From assembly GCA_047967505.1 (NCBI GenBank), contig CM106540.1: DNA of 64,000 nucleotides; one strand, given 5' to 3'. Shown here piece by piece: positions 33,415 to 44,469 of this stretch. The position numbers and the translations under genes are program-made. Below the pieces are notes generated by a model. It made no database searches. It had not been told where the DNA came from and saw only the letters and a list, made by a program, of their open reading frames with translations. This DNA comes from Dipteris shenzhenensis. Its lineage: Eukaryota; Polypodiophyta; Polypodiopsida; Gleicheniales. The stretch's first letter is position 1; every line of letters begins with the position of its first letter.

Positions 33415-34191
33415 CTACCCATACTGGGTTCTGACCTGCGCAAACCCACTTGGCCTGCTGCCCTTGGCATCTTCATAGTTCAGGGCTATGGCTATTGCAT
33501 TATCCAACGTGTTCGCATACTTAGCCCGAACTTCCATTTTAATCCGATCATTCAATCCAAATATGAAATCTTTCACTTGGATTGATTGAGGTAGGGGTTC
33601 ATCAACCTTCATTACGCTCTTTCGAAACTTATCAGTGTATTCTGCCACTGACAAATTTCTCTGACGAAGGTTTCTATACTGATCCCAAGCTCGGGATGCT
33701 TTGGCAGGAGGTAAGAAGTGTTTCCTAAATTCCCTTTTAAATCCCTCCCAGGTAGTGGATGCAATACCATCTTTCTGTTGTTTGATCCACCACCGATCCG
33801 TTGCCTCACTAAACATGTGGGTGTCCTCGTGGATTTTCTTGATATCATTTCTAATTTCACAAATGGCAAATGCCTCGTCCCATTTGTGTAACCTGGTCTC
33901 AATGACATCAGAACTATGGTCATTCATCCGACTAGAATACTTTTCTGGCCTATAATTGGCAATATTAGGTACTTTAGCCCTCCTAGGCTCGACCGTATGG
34001 ACACTAGACTCCGGTTCCATCGGAGCCTTTCCTTTCTCATCTCGAGAAGGTCTGGCAGACATATTGTGTATCACTCTTCTAAGTTCAGAATGCCCTGCAT
34101 TTGCCTGTAACTGTTGCGCTAATATCTGCTGCAAGGCATCCTCAAGTAATGCAATCCTGCCAGATAAGGTGTGAACTACTAGGCGCGACAC
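33415..34191 (-). pseudogene. Gypsy gag (capsid) gene
   Basis: About 258 codons. WEGFKREFRKHFLPPAKASR, YRNLRQRNLSVAEYTDKF and QVKDFIFGLNDRIKMEVRAK form the retrotransposon gag capsid domain. The ORF stops just before the knuckle region. The TDRWW-like sequence (ATDRWWIKQQ) is the conserved core near the N-terminal side. Confidence 0.85.
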
Positions 34192-34740
34192 CTACTGGGT
34201 CAGCCGGACTCCTGACCCTACAGGGTCCATCTTGGAAGCTCCTTCTGCTGCTTCCATTCAGGTCAATGGGTGTTTTGCTTTTTATTTAAAAAAAAAAAAA
34301 CACTGCTAGAACACTGTATTTACAAACTGACACAATTCCCTATACTAGGAAATACCTGCAATCTGACAACTGTACTGACTAGGTAATTGAAACGGGCATA
34401 TATTCAAATACCGCCTTTCCCTATACTAGGGAAATTCTTGCAAACAAACTGGCTTTATCACAAAGGCATATGCACAAGCATAATCTCCAAGATTGCCCAC
34501 AGGAATTTGAAGAAGTCAAAAGAATCCCAAGTCTGCTATGTACCCTGCTATGGCATCCAACCTTCATGCAGACTAAATATTCCATGAGAACCTCTTCATG
34601 CAAGCGGAGCATCAACAAAGACTAAGGTCGGGAAAAAAAAACACAGAATTGACGAATGCCAAAGAAAGCTCCCTGGTTGATTCGCCTTTGCACACAGCTG
34701 GCACTGGGTATCAGGATTTTGCTGTGTCAACCGTCACCGA

Positions 34741-35360
34741 GCTCTGATACGAAATATTACATAATCTCAACTAACTATTGATAATCACGGGAGCTAGGGC
34801 CATAACTTTCCACCCAGCCAACCTTGCTGGAGCGTGAGAGTACACACAGAGAAAATCAAAATCTGAAACATACGTGAAGGTCCCTTCTCATTCTCTCACT
34901 AACTCCAACAAGCCCCATCTCCCTAGATGGATCTAGATGCCAGGGCCTTTCCTAATGCATCTTTTTTTTTACCCCTCTCTTGGGATACTTTGAAATCCTT
35001 TGCCCCTAGGCACATTTCTTGCATTAGGCCCTTAGCCTTAAATCCACCTAGTCTGGTGCTATCAGCCCTCACCTAGGACCTTGACATTAATTTCCTTCCG
35101 ATCATTTACATGAAGCGCAAACAAATATATTACGAACGTAGATCCTTAAGGGAAATGTCGACTGATTCTTCCGAGGTCATGCCACCTCAACTAGAGCGTA
35201 ACAATGCAGATGTTAAAGAGATCAAGGAAATACAAAAAAAGGGCCGAAAGGGCTTTTGTCTTGATTAACTTATTTGTTACAATCACAAGATTGCTTGTTG
35301 CTGAAGCTTAATAAGTCTAGAGAGTATCAAAATTGAGCGTTAACTTCTAACACAACAGAT
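34741..35360 (-). repeat. Gypsy primer-binding site and probable 5' LTR
   Basis: GCTCTGATAC at 34741-34750 is the complement of GTATCAGAGC, the core of the initiator-Met-tRNA primer site. The sequence beyond it, to roughly 35360, is taken as the 5' LTR of the element carrying gag at 33415-34191. I cannot see a clean TG/CA end or a partner LTR, because the left half of the element is missing. Confidence 0.5.
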
Positions 35361-36075
35361 GCTCGCACCATCCTAATTATCAGCTACCTGCTCTGATCAA
35401 GTTTTAGTTCCGTGGATAAGGTTACCATGTTTTGATGATTTGAAAAGACACAGTAGTTCTCATGCTTGTTACAGTCTAGTCATTGGCTTGCTGATTTGAG
35501 AAAATTTCCTTGCATGTTCTGAAATTATAGTTTAGATTCTAGTCAAGTCTTGTAGCTCTTGTGCAAGGGGTTAAGTATTTCATCTATTTTTGTCCGTACT
35601 TGGCATGGTGATACAAGCTTTTGGCAGGAGGCCTGCTTGTGATTTTAAACGCTTGTTTGTCGGTAGGGTTGCTGAGATTAACCCTCTATGCATAATTAAA
35701 CATGCTTTTCAAATGTACCTGGTGAATGATACAAGGTGTTGGATTTCAAGCTTGTTACTTTTGATGTGGAGTCGCATCTATTGCATGCTGCTGACAAAAT
35801 TCAATCCAGCAATATTATTTTCTGTTCATGCCACACAAATGCTAGAGTACAATGCATGTTTGTGCTTTTCCACCATGTGCTATGTGAACAAATATTGGAG
35901 ATATAGTTAGTGTGAATAGAGACTATTAATGGTTTTCATTGTGTACTTCAAAGCTTGCAAACAGAAAACTTGCAAAATCTTTGACTCTTAAGAGAATTTT
36001 GTAGCTGCTGCTGAAATTAAATTGACAAGGTCATTATCATATTGCAGATCATTGTCACAACCTAATTATTGAATT
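35361..36075 (+). promoter_or_regulatory. Upstream region of the PPR-SMR gene, likely 5' UTR intron
   Basis: The sequence is AT-rich and free of mobile elements. A good acceptor (TCATATTGCAG, ending near 36047) lies about 28 bases before the start codon, so a 5' UTR intron is likely. No clear TATA box can be assigned. Confidence 0.45.
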
Positions 36076-39000
36076 ATGCTGCGACCAAAGCAACTTCTTC
36101 CCTTCTATAATGGTGCCAGAGCATGGCTAGTAGCAGGAACATACAAAGGTACGAATCTTGATGACAGTCATGGATCAGAGACCTCACATTTTGATGATGA
36201 TGGGAGTAAGGGAAAATATGTTTGGAGAAGGTCATCGTCGACTATCTCTGAGGGAAGACGCTGCAGCAATTTGTTCCATGGGGAAATCCCATCTCCCTTT
36301 GAGGCAGAAAGATATGGTGGAAAACCTTCCAGTACACCATGTAATGAAAGTACATCGAGTGCCAGGGATTCTATCGACAGGGTGCACGCTATACATGCGA
36401 GCTTTGTTGAGGGGTTCGCTCAGGTGCAAGCTACTTCTGGTAGCTTTTTGAAAGCACCCTTTTCAAGAGAAAGGGCCATTGTGGATCCGGGCCTCTCGTG
36501 CAGAGGATTAGAGGGTTCATCAAAGATCCTACCACCTTCTGTAGGTGGTAGACAAACAGAAATAGGAAATGAAGATAAGTATGGAGGAAATGAAATGGCT
36601 CTTGCTGATCGTGTACTCAAGGTGGCATTTACAGCTGCTGGCAGGTTGTCTGATATTCGAGACAGCATGGTTGCTGGGAGTAGAGGCGATGGAGCTCTTT
36701 TCATGGTGCAGGGGCATGCTCCACCCTCTAGTTCAAATGTCTCGAGGCAAAAGACGAAGAAAAATTCTGTTGGTAAGTCATATACTTCATCCATCCCCTC
36801 AGAGAGAGATGCCCCTGAACTTTTTTATGGCAGTGCTTTGGGCAGCAGAACAGGAACCAAATTTGGGAATGTGCACAATGATGCCAGAAAATTTTCCTCA
36901 TTCACGGAGTCAAGCGATTTAGGGAGAGATCTCCCAAGTCCAATAAGTGTGCTGAATGATGGACTCAATAGCATGAAGCTAGGCCCACGAATGCAAGCAT
37001 CATCTATTCCTGATGCAGCAGCAGTGAAAGGGCAAGGAGGTAGGAGGTCAAAAGGGCTTCCTGTTAAAGAACAACTTTTAGCAGCTTCTCAGTATATGAG
37101 CTTGCCGGGACTTAATGACAACATCCCTGGAACCAGCAGTCGGCAGGTGAAGTCTGAATGTTACTCAGCGATTCAAGGGCATTCAAGACATGGAGAACCA
37201 AGGAGAGCTGTCCAAGAAATGCAGCATAGGGGTGGTAGTACTGGACAGTTTGGTGGTAGCAGACAGGGAAGATCAGGAACATTGGCTCAACGAGGTACCT
37301 GGGGTTATGGGAGAGAGGTAGTAGAGCGTGTTTGTAATATTTTGAGGCAAGTAAAATGGAGCGCAGACACTGAAGAAGCTCTTTCTAAATTGGATAGAAA
37401 GCTTACTCCCTATCACGTAAATGAGGTTCTCAAACAACAGAAAGATGTTATCTTAGCATTGGAGTTTTTCAACTGGGCAAAAAAGCAGGATGGTTTCAAA
37501 CATGATGTTCATACATACACTACCATGGTTGGTATCTTAGGACGTGCTCACAGGTTTGATGCTTTGACGGGTTTGCTGGAAGATATGGCAAGTGAGGGTT
37601 GTGAGCCTAGCATTGTGACATTTAATAGACTTATTCATTGCTATGGTAGGGCCAATCAAATGGCGGAAGCACTAGAGATATTTCATCACATGCAACACGT
37701 TGGCTGTAACCCTGATAAGGTCACATACTGTACTTTGATTGATTTGCATGCCAAAGCTGGATTTCTTGATGTAGCTATGGACATGTATAGGCAGATGCAG
37801 CAGGCTGGTTTACAGCCTGATACATTTACTTACAGTGTAATTATTAACTGCCTTGGCAAAGCTGGGGAATTGTCAGCTGCGCAGAAGATTCTCAATGAAA
37901 TGATTGCTAGAGGCTGTACTCCCAATCTTGTGACCTACAATATATTAATTGATCTGCATGCAAAATCTGGCAAGTATGATATGGCTTTGAAATTATATAA
38001 TGATATGCAAGAGACAGGTTTTCGCCCAGACCAGGTTACTTACAGTATTATCATGGAGGTCCTGGGACATGTTGGCCACCTTGAAGAGGCTGAGTATGTA
38101 TTTGCAGAAATGCAAGAAGCAGGTTGGGCACCTGATATGACAGTTTATGGACTTCTGGTGGACATGTGGGGGAAGGCAGGAAATGTTGCTAAAGCTTGTG
38201 AGTGGTACAAAAAAATGCTTGATTCGGGGATCACACCCAATGTTCCCACCTGCAACTCCTTGCTTGGTGCTTTTCTTAGGGAAAGTTTGTACGACGCAGG
38301 GAAGCAATTGCTCCAAGATATGTTGGACAGGGACCTCACACCTTCACTTCAGACCTATACTCTCCTTCTTAGCTGCTATACTATGTCGGAAAGGCGACTT
38401 GATGGTGAGATGCTGTGGAATCTTATGGTCAGAACAAGTCATCCGGCACATACTTTTCTGTGCTCTTTGCCAGCCGCGAAGTTTGATGGGTGTGATACAA
38501 GGGAGTATACCTTGCGCTTTTTTGACAAAATCTGCTGTGAGGACCAAGAAACTAAGAGGAGTTTCACTGATGCATTGATTAGTTTTCTACACAGGTTCAA
38601 CATGAAAGCGGAAGCTGCTGTTGTTTGGGAGGTTTCTACAGAGAAGAAAATATACCCGAAGGCAGTAACAAAGAAAGCACCAAATTATTGGGCTATAAAT
38701 TTGCATACCATGTCCATGGGTACAGCTATAGTTGCTTTGTCTCGTACACTATCTAGCTTGAAAGAGCATATGTTGACAACTGGAATTGTGCCAGAAAGAA
38801 TAGACATAATCACAGGATGGGGTCGTCGCAGCAGAGTGACAGGGTCTTCTTTGGTTAAACAGGCAGTAGAGGAGATACTCCAGACTGTAAGCTCCCCTTT
38901 CCGTTTGGAGAATGGGAACCTGGGTTGTTTTGTAGGGATCGGAAAGCCACTGGCAGATTGGTTGTATGCGTCAGACATGGAACACATGCATTTGCTTTAG
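36076..39000 (+). CDS. PPR-SMR protein, At1g18900/At1g74750 type, intact single exon
   Basis: A 974-residue uninterrupted frame. The start MLRPKQLLPFYNGARAWLVA matches the conserved N-terminus of the Arabidopsis At1g18900/At1g74750 group, which fixes the start codon. A long low-complexity region (to about residue 420) precedes WSADTEEAL and about eight P-type 35-residue PPR motifs (about 478-790, for example VTYCTLIDLHAKAGFLDVAM). The C-terminal SMR domain (about 873-962) has INLHTMSMGTA and the TGWGRRSR loop, and the end MEHMHLL is conserved. PPR motifs bind single-stranded RNA, and SMR domains often bind or cleave nucleic acid. The protein is predicted to be organellar; the exact target of this subgroup is not known to me. 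No frameshift or premature stop is seen. Confidence 0.95.
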   Translation: MLRPKQLLPFYNGARAWLVAGTYKGTNLDDSHGSETSHFDDDGSKGKYVWRRSSSTISEGRRCSNLFHGEIPSPFEAERYGGKPSSTPCNESTSSARDSIDRVHAIHASFVEGFAQVQATSGSFLKAPFSRERAIVDPGLSCRGLEGSSKILPPSVGGRQTEIGNEDKYGGNEMALADRVLKVAFTAAGRLSDIRDSMVAGSRGDGALFMVQGHAPPSSSNVSRQKTKKNSVGKSYTSSIPSERDAPELFYGSALGSRTGTKFGNVHNDARKFSSFTESSDLGRDLPSPISVLNDGLNSMKLGPRMQASSIPDAAAVKGQGGRRSKGLPVKEQLLAASQYMSLPGLNDNIPGTSSRQVKSECYSAIQGHSRHGEPRRAVQEMQHRGGSTGQFGGSRQGRSGTLAQRGTWGYGREVVERVCNILRQVKWSADTEEALSKLDRKLTPYHVNEVLKQQKDVILALEFFNWAKKQDGFKHDVHTYTTMVGILGRAHRFDALTGLLEDMASEGCEPSIVTFNRLIHCYGRANQMAEALEIFHHMQHVGCNPDKVTYCTLIDLHAKAGFLDVAMDMYRQMQQAGLQPDTFTYSVIINCLGKAGELSAAQKILNEMIARGCTPNLVTYNILIDLHAKSGKYDMALKLYNDMQETGFRPDQVTYSIIMEVLGHVGHLEEAEYVFAEMQEAGWAPDMTVYGLLVDMWGKAGNVAKACEWYKKMLDSGITPNVPTCNSLLGAFLRESLYDAGKQLLQDMLDRDLTPSLQTYTLLLSCYTMSERRLDGEMLWNLMVRTSHPAHTFLCSLPAAKFDGCDTREYTLRFFDKICCEDQETKRSFTDALISFLHRFNMKAEAAVVWEVSTEKKIYPKAVTKKAPNYWAINLHTMSMGTAIVALSRTLSSLKEHMLTTGIVPERIDIITGWGRRSRVTGSSLVKQAVEEILQTVSSPFRLENGNLGCFVGIGKPLADWLYASDMEHMHLL

Positions 39001-39650
39001 GTTTGTAGTTGAGTCACTACTTTTTTGAACTTTGGGTGAAAACTTAAAGCCATTGAGTGAAAGCACACTGCATGTGCTGTTGGATCTTTAAATTGGCTCT
39101 GTGAATATAGGTATGAAGCGAGTATCCCAGAGCGAGCGAGGTTCCTTCATCGACGTGAACTGCCAGTCCTTGTAACAAACATATATTATCCGTCACTTAA
39201 TTTATCGCAACTAAAGTTGTTAAGAAGACAACTTCATCTTTTTCAGGGGAGGCTCAAATGGCAGACTTGGTGCGATTCTATTAATTGGTGTCCTCTCCTT
39301 TGAAATTAGTGGCTTTCCTTTGAATGTAGTGGTCAAAGGCATTGGCAGGAAATTTTGAAATCTGACCAAGTTATGAGTTGTAATAGATTGTGTTCCATTT
39401 TGTTTCTGAAGCTCCTCTCATTTTCCATTGCTTTCTCAGTTGCAGGATTCCTTAGGACTTATCTTTTCAAGATTTCTTCCTTTAGTCATTCTCACGATTG
39501 GGAATATGTCTTCACGAACATCTGGGTAGTCTTTGGATGAAGTGAGTTGGGTGATTAGTGGTTGATGTATCTTGTTGTCTTTATTGGATGCTATGAAGTT
39601 TTATAACTAAAATAGTGATAACAAAACTTTATTTTATTTTGTGGTAAATT
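39001..39650 (+). other. 3' UTR and downstream flank of the PPR-SMR gene
   Basis: AT-rich, no ORF of note. The proximal part should be 3' UTR; the poly(A) site is not evident. Confidence 0.5.
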
Positions 39651-40516
39651 GTTAGACAAGAGGGGTGGAGGTTGCTTTCTACAGCCAATGCTCCTCGCAG
39701 GGCAAGCTTAACAACGAGATAGCCCAGGAATCACACAGTGCTAAAATGAAATCCAACTTCTTTCCTAGTGCGTACTAGTGTATATATATAGAGAGAGAGA
39801 CGTGCAGACAGGAAATGAACAGTGTTGAAGAGAGAGACGTAGAAACAGCAATATATTTTCTGCACAAGGATGGACCAAATCATATACTAGATATGTGCAC
39901 AGTTGTGTACCTCCCTGCTGCAGTGGTGGCAGCATAAACTGAGGCACCAAAGACTCTTTCGAATGGAATCTTGAATGACTCCCTTGGGGCCCTTTTATAG
40001 GCCTAGAGTCAAACGAGATCTGCCTGACCCAGTGTGCAGACTGGTCAACCAGTCCGCAGACTAGCCGATCAGTCTCCAAAGTAGCCCGACCTGCACATGT
40101 ATATAGAATGGGCCCAACTGAAATGCTTGACTGTCACGTAGGAGCAGTTACACTGTTGCCACATGTCAGTCCAGACTATTGCGCTATCTCCTGCAAGATC
40201 CTGAGCAGTGGTTCTGCTATAAATGACTGCAGTCTGGTCTTGGTTGGTGCACAGACCTGCAGCAATGCTTACTGCCCTCCAACCTGCCCGTGACAGCTCC
40301 ATCTGGCTGTCCTGATTTCTTCTGCTTCGGGCTGATGCTGCTTGAGTTGCAACTATGTAGTAATCTAGTGCTGTCCATGTGGCAGCCCTGCCAGTGATGT
40401 TAGTTTTGCCCCCATAGATGCCATCTGGCATCTCTGACTCCCTGTTGGTACACCTCCCCTATGCTTTCCTCATGTGGGGCTCACAGGTGGTGAGATGACC
40501 TGCCAAAATCCAACAC
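39651..40516 (-). repeat. LTR related to the gag-only copia-type family
   Basis: On the plus strand it starts TGTTAGACAAGAGG and ends CCAAAATCCAACA, that is TG...CA; on the minus strand it starts TGTTGGATTTTGGCAGG, a usual copia LTR start. A TATA box (CTATAAAAGG, minus, at 39991-40000) is flanked by clustered GACTGGT/ACCAGTC words at 40010-40090. The words TAGCCCAGGA near 39720 and the last 50 bp match the LTR pieces at 20973 and 18640-18871. Length is 866 bp. Confidence 0.65.
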
Positions 40517-40790
40517 TAGTTAATTCCCACACATCGATGTATCTTGGCCTCATGGAGAAGCCCTCTAGAACCACCATCTTTAGTCACAAACCCACCAGTG
40601 ATCTTGAGGAATCCTGCTACAACATCATCCAGTTGTCCCCCTTATAATCTAGGGACAGCTTGGAGTCTTCCAAGCACCGTGCTTCCGAGGTTTGTTTCAA
40701 CGTGTCTTCACTCTGGCAGTATCCCTAGCCAAGTTACCAACCTAGTGGTTGATCCACATAGATCTTTCAGCCCAAGTACTAAGTTAAAAT
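40517..40790 (-). pseudogene. 3' internal remnant of the gag-only family
   Basis: Next to the LTR, the sequence resembles 18872-19260: CCAGTTGTCCCCCT.ATAAT, GGAGTCTTCCA.GCAC and GTTTCAACxxGTC. On the minus strand this includes CLEDSKLSLDYKGDNW, the counterpart of CLEDSMLFTHYEGDNW in the gag-only ORF. The rest of the element is missing. Confidence 0.65.
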
Positions 40791-41229
40791 CCCAGTACAT
40801 TCTTATTTACATGCATGAAACATGGAAATGAGAATATCTCTAATACAGCCAGACCAAAGACAGGCTTTGCCCACTTTTGCAACCGACCAGACATTTGATG
40901 CAACACAGCTGCTCTAACAACGCCAATCATGCCCACCTACTTGCACCCACTAAGCACAGCTGGTGAGCACATTGCTACTGCATGTCGAACAAATTTAAAC
41001 CTTCAAAAAGGGCAGATACAAGTTGAGATCTCGCCTGCAATCATCAGCAAGCTCCTTGCTTTGAAGAACCGTCTGAACACTCGTAAATTAGGCCAATTTA
41101 TGGTGTTTCTACAGAGCTAGACCTGAGAAGCAGACTTCAAGGAGTTGGTGTACCTTTCAGCTCTCTAAAGGATAGCTGAACATTGTCTTCTGAAGGCCTA
41201 ATACACTTGCTGCTTTTTTTGGAAGGAGG

Positions 41230-41280
41230 AAAAACTAACATTTTGAATAAAGTATTTATACAACTCTCATGAGGGTGAAC
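41230..41280 (-). repeat. Inverted copy of the 27169-27220 repeat
   Basis: AAAAACTAACATTTTGAATA through CTCATGAGGGTGAAC is the reverse complement, with few differences, of 27169-27220. It lies between the two units of the tandem duplication. Confidence 0.6.
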
Positions 41281-41429
41281 ACTATTAACTCAAAATCCCA
41301 GTACATGGGATCCTGATGTGTAATTCAGCCACTGTGACGCAATCACAAATTGGGATGCAAGGCGACACTATGGCAAAATGGAATGAGAATATTTCTAACA
41401 CAGCCAGGCAACCAGCCTAGAATCAGGCC

Positions 41430-41686
41430 CAAGAGACTCCACGGGTCTTTAGAAACCCAGTATAGCTGTTTATGCTTGGGCACTGATGACGACATAAGCG
41501 TTGCTTTGCTTGCTAAGTATGTCTTCCTTTTGTTTTTCATAAAAGTTTTTGTTTACCTCTTTTTTCTTCTCTTTCATATTCTCTTTTATTTTCTCTTTTA
41601 TTTTCTGTGTAGATTTTTTATCTTTAGAACAACAAAAAATCTAAATTTGTATGATTGGACTTGTTCTAGTCTTACAAAGGTATATA
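41430..41686 (+). mobile_element. 257-bp non-LTR insertion with 12-bp target duplication
   Basis: TAGAATCAGGCC lies at 41418-41429 and 41687-41698. The insert ends CTTACAAAGGTATATA, like the shorter copies at 4739-4795 and 7000-7403. The partner unit at 40850 has the empty site (CAGCCAGACCAAAGACAGG). The insert is T-rich in the middle and has no ORF or clear Pol III boxes; it may be a SINE or a 5'-truncated LINE. Confidence 0.8.
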
Positions 41687-41960
41687 TAGAATCAGGCCAA
41701 AGACAGCTTGGGCCACTTTTCAAACCAACCAGACATTTGGGGCAACACAGCTACTCTAATAATGCCGAATCTGGCCCGCTTACTTGAGACTCCCAACAGC
41801 CACAGAGGAGCACAGATGCTGATCACGTTGCTATTGAACCCACAAGTTGAACAAATTTAAACCTTTTTATAAAGGGCAGATGCAGGCTAAGTTCTTCCCT
41901 GTAATCATCAGCAAGCTCCTTTCATTAGAGAACAGTCTAGACACTCATAAATGTACAAGG

Positions 41961-42457
41961 TGCAACCTCGATGGAAAAACGTCCTGCTCTTTGCAACCAC
42001 AAAACACTCTCTCGTGCTCTCCTTCACTCCCTCTCTCTACAAGCACACTAGGGCCCAGGACAGTCGTCGTTCAGCGTGGAAGCTGTTGTTACAAATTCCA
42101 AAACGTGAATAAATTACATGAGCTCTTAGGCTCTCTTTCTTGGCAATAAGCCACTTGTCAAATTCTAAATTACTTTCCTAATTACATGCCACTAAGGGCA
42201 ACTTCGAAGCACTTGGTCACGCGAACAGCCTCCTAGATGCTTGTTAGGCTCCATAGCGCTTGGGAATAATAATCCTTCCTAGTATCTGCAACAATTAATT
42301 AAAGTGCACCACCATGGCACCCATTAATTGTTAGCGCTTTGCATGCAAAGAATAAACTGTGGACTAATTCTAGTCATGGTGGGCATCCCCACCGAACACA
42401 TGTGCACACATAACAAATATATAAATATATTTATTCTCTAGTTGACCGGAGTCAACA
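41961..42457 (-). repeat. 3' LTR of gypsy element 2
   Basis: A 497-bp segment starting TGCAACCTCGATGG and ending GAGTCAACA on the plus strand. The first 51 bp match 47854-47904 with one difference. On the minus strand it starts TGTTGACTCCGG just after the integrase tail. Confidence 0.8.
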
Positions 42458-42489
42458 CTCTTGATCATACTTAAGAAGCTTTGACCAAG

Positions 42490-43690
42490 GGCCGAGGCAC
42501 CTTAATTATAGTCAAGTCTCTCCCGTACAATATGGTACACAATCTGCTCTGGCTGAAGGACCTCCTCCAGCTCATCCACTTCTGGTGGATCCTTTGATAT
42601 TGGCTCTGTAGGCTTTGGCCCCTGGAATTTCTTTAGAAGACTCACATGGAATGAATTGTGAATCCTTCAATGCTCTAGCAATGCTAATCTGTATGCAGCC
42701 TCATTTATTCTTTTTGTAACCCTGAAAGGGCCGTAGTACCTGGGAGATAACTTTGCATACACTTTCTGTTTGGCTTTAAACTTGCGGAGCCGAACTTTAA
42801 AAGTACCCAATCCCATTCTTTGAAATCTAACTGTCTCCTATGCTTATCTGCAACTCTTTTATGCTTCTCTTGAGACCTTTCAATTGCTGTCCAGACTTGG
42901 TTGTAAGCTGTCTAGAGGTCTCTCACAAACTGATCAGCGGTAAATATTTCGTCTTTGGTCCTTAAAATAGGTGGCAGAATTACCTTCCCATAGATGACCT
43001 CAAAGGGGGCTTTACTTGTAGAGCTGTGTACTGGATTATTGTAAGCAAACTCTACCAATGGTAGGTACTTTTCCCAGTCTGAACCTTGGTCACTCACATA
43101 GCATTTCAGCATATCCAATGCTGTAGAATTTGCTACTTCACTTTGACCATCTGTCTGGGGATGGAAAGAAGAAAAATTCAGATTCGTCCCCATATTATCA
43201 AATAAAGCTCTCTAGAATAGACTGGTCATTCTGGGATCTCGATCACTGACAATGGACTTAGGCATACCATGGTGTTTAAAGATTTGTGTCATGAAAAGCT
43301 TAGCCATATGATCTGCCTTTATGGTTTTGCGAACTGGAATGAAATGAGCTTGCTTGCTGAATCTATCAATGATAGTCCAAATCCCATCATTCCCTGACTT
43401 TGATCTTGGCAAATAAAAAATGAAGTCCATTGTAATACTTTCCCACGGTGCCTGAGGCACGGGAAGAGGCATAAGTAGGCCAGGTGCCTTCCATCTATCA
43501 AACTTTACTTTCTGACACGTAAGGCATTCAGTAACAAACTGATGTATATCTTTCCGCATCCTTGGTCAAAAGAAATAAGTGCTAGAGTTGCTGCTGTAAT
43601 TTCTTTATGTCCAACATAGGGAGGTGCATGGCATTCTTCCAAAATCTTTTTCCTCATCTCCTGGGTGATGCTTAGGCAGTCATCTTTCAT
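42490..43690 (-). pseudogene. Gypsy 2 integrase
   Basis: Minus strand: the HHCC zinc region (H in APPYVGHKE, CLTCQ), first aspartate in ITMDFIFYLPRSKSG, second in IVSDRDPRM, glutamate in HPQTDGQSEVAN. The C-terminal part reads INEAAYRLALLEH, a stop, then RIHNSFHVSLLKKFQGPKPT and EVDELEEVLQPEQIVYH. That end resembles the lead-in to a chromodomain, but no chromodomain is visible before the stop at about 42508. Frame breaks lie near 42900, 43205 and 43560. Confidence 0.9.
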
Positions 43691-43726
43691 TAGATACCCA
43701 TCTTTCAGGGAATAGTGACTGGTGGA

Positions 43727-44316
43727 CTACCCCTCTTGCATTTGCTGTAAAATCTCACCAAAATCTGCATCATTAGCAAATTGCTCCCTCATGCCTTCCA
43801 GGTCGTGATGATAAGCAATAGTCACATACATTGACAGCATATTTGCCCATTTCATATGCTTCTCGGAAAGTTTTGTTTGAGTTAGGAAATATCTCAGACT
43901 TTGGTGATCTGTTTTAATAGTAAAATCTACACCCAAGAGATAATGCTTCCATGTATTCACAGCATAAACTACAGCTAGCAATTCTTTTTCATAGATTCCC
44001 AGATATCTCTCAGCATCACGCAATCTTTGGCTTTCGTATGCTACTACATGTCCATTCTGATGTAATGTAGCCCCACACACTCTCCACAGGCATCGCAATC
44101 AACATCAAAAGGTTGATAAAGATCCGGGACTACAAGAATAGGCTCTGTAGTCAACTTCTCCTTGAGTGTATTGAATGCTTTCTTTTGTGACATTCCCCAT
44201 GTGAAGGCTGCATTTTTCTTGGTAAGGTCATGTAGTGGAGCTGCAATATCAGCAAAATGCCTGATGAATCTCCTGTAATAGGAGCAAAGTCCCAAAAAAC
44301 TACGGACTTCATGCAC
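43727..44316 (-). pseudogene. Gypsy 2 RNase H
   Basis: VRSFLGLCSYYRRFIRHFAD marks the RT/RNase H connection; DCDACGECVG, YESQRLRDAERYLGIYEKEL and FTIKTDHQSLRYFL are RNase H motifs with the catalytic acidic residues. One frame change near 44080. Confidence 0.9.
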
Positions 44317-44469
44317 AGTTTTCAGCTCAGGCCATTCTTGGATGGCTCGGATCTTTGCAGGATCTATTTGTATCCCATTCTTGGATATTATGTGCCCCAG
44401 ATAATGGATCTCTTCTAAAAAGAATTCACTTTTCTTGCTATTGGCAAGAAGCTGATGATTTCGAAGTTC

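Larger units (their letters stand above)
40785..41960 (+). repeat. Diverged tandem duplication (40785-41100 and 41283-41960)
   Basis: Both units contain AAAATCCCAGTACAT, AATGAGAATAT.TCTAA, CACAGC and ACCAGACATTTG, GAACAAATTTAAACCTT and ATCATCAGCAAGCTCCTT in the same order. The second is longer because of the 257-bp insertion at 41430-41686. Its right end directly abuts the gypsy LTR at 41961. Confidence 0.8.

Noticed and set aside
36158-36922. Alternative frames inside the PPR-SMR gene
   Set aside because: They are shadows of the 974-codon frame, which has full family support.
42490-42560. Chromodomain at the end of gypsy 2 integrase
   Set aside because: The lead-in (EVDELEEVLQPEQIVYH) is present, but the aromatic-cage part of a chromodomain is not visible before the stop.
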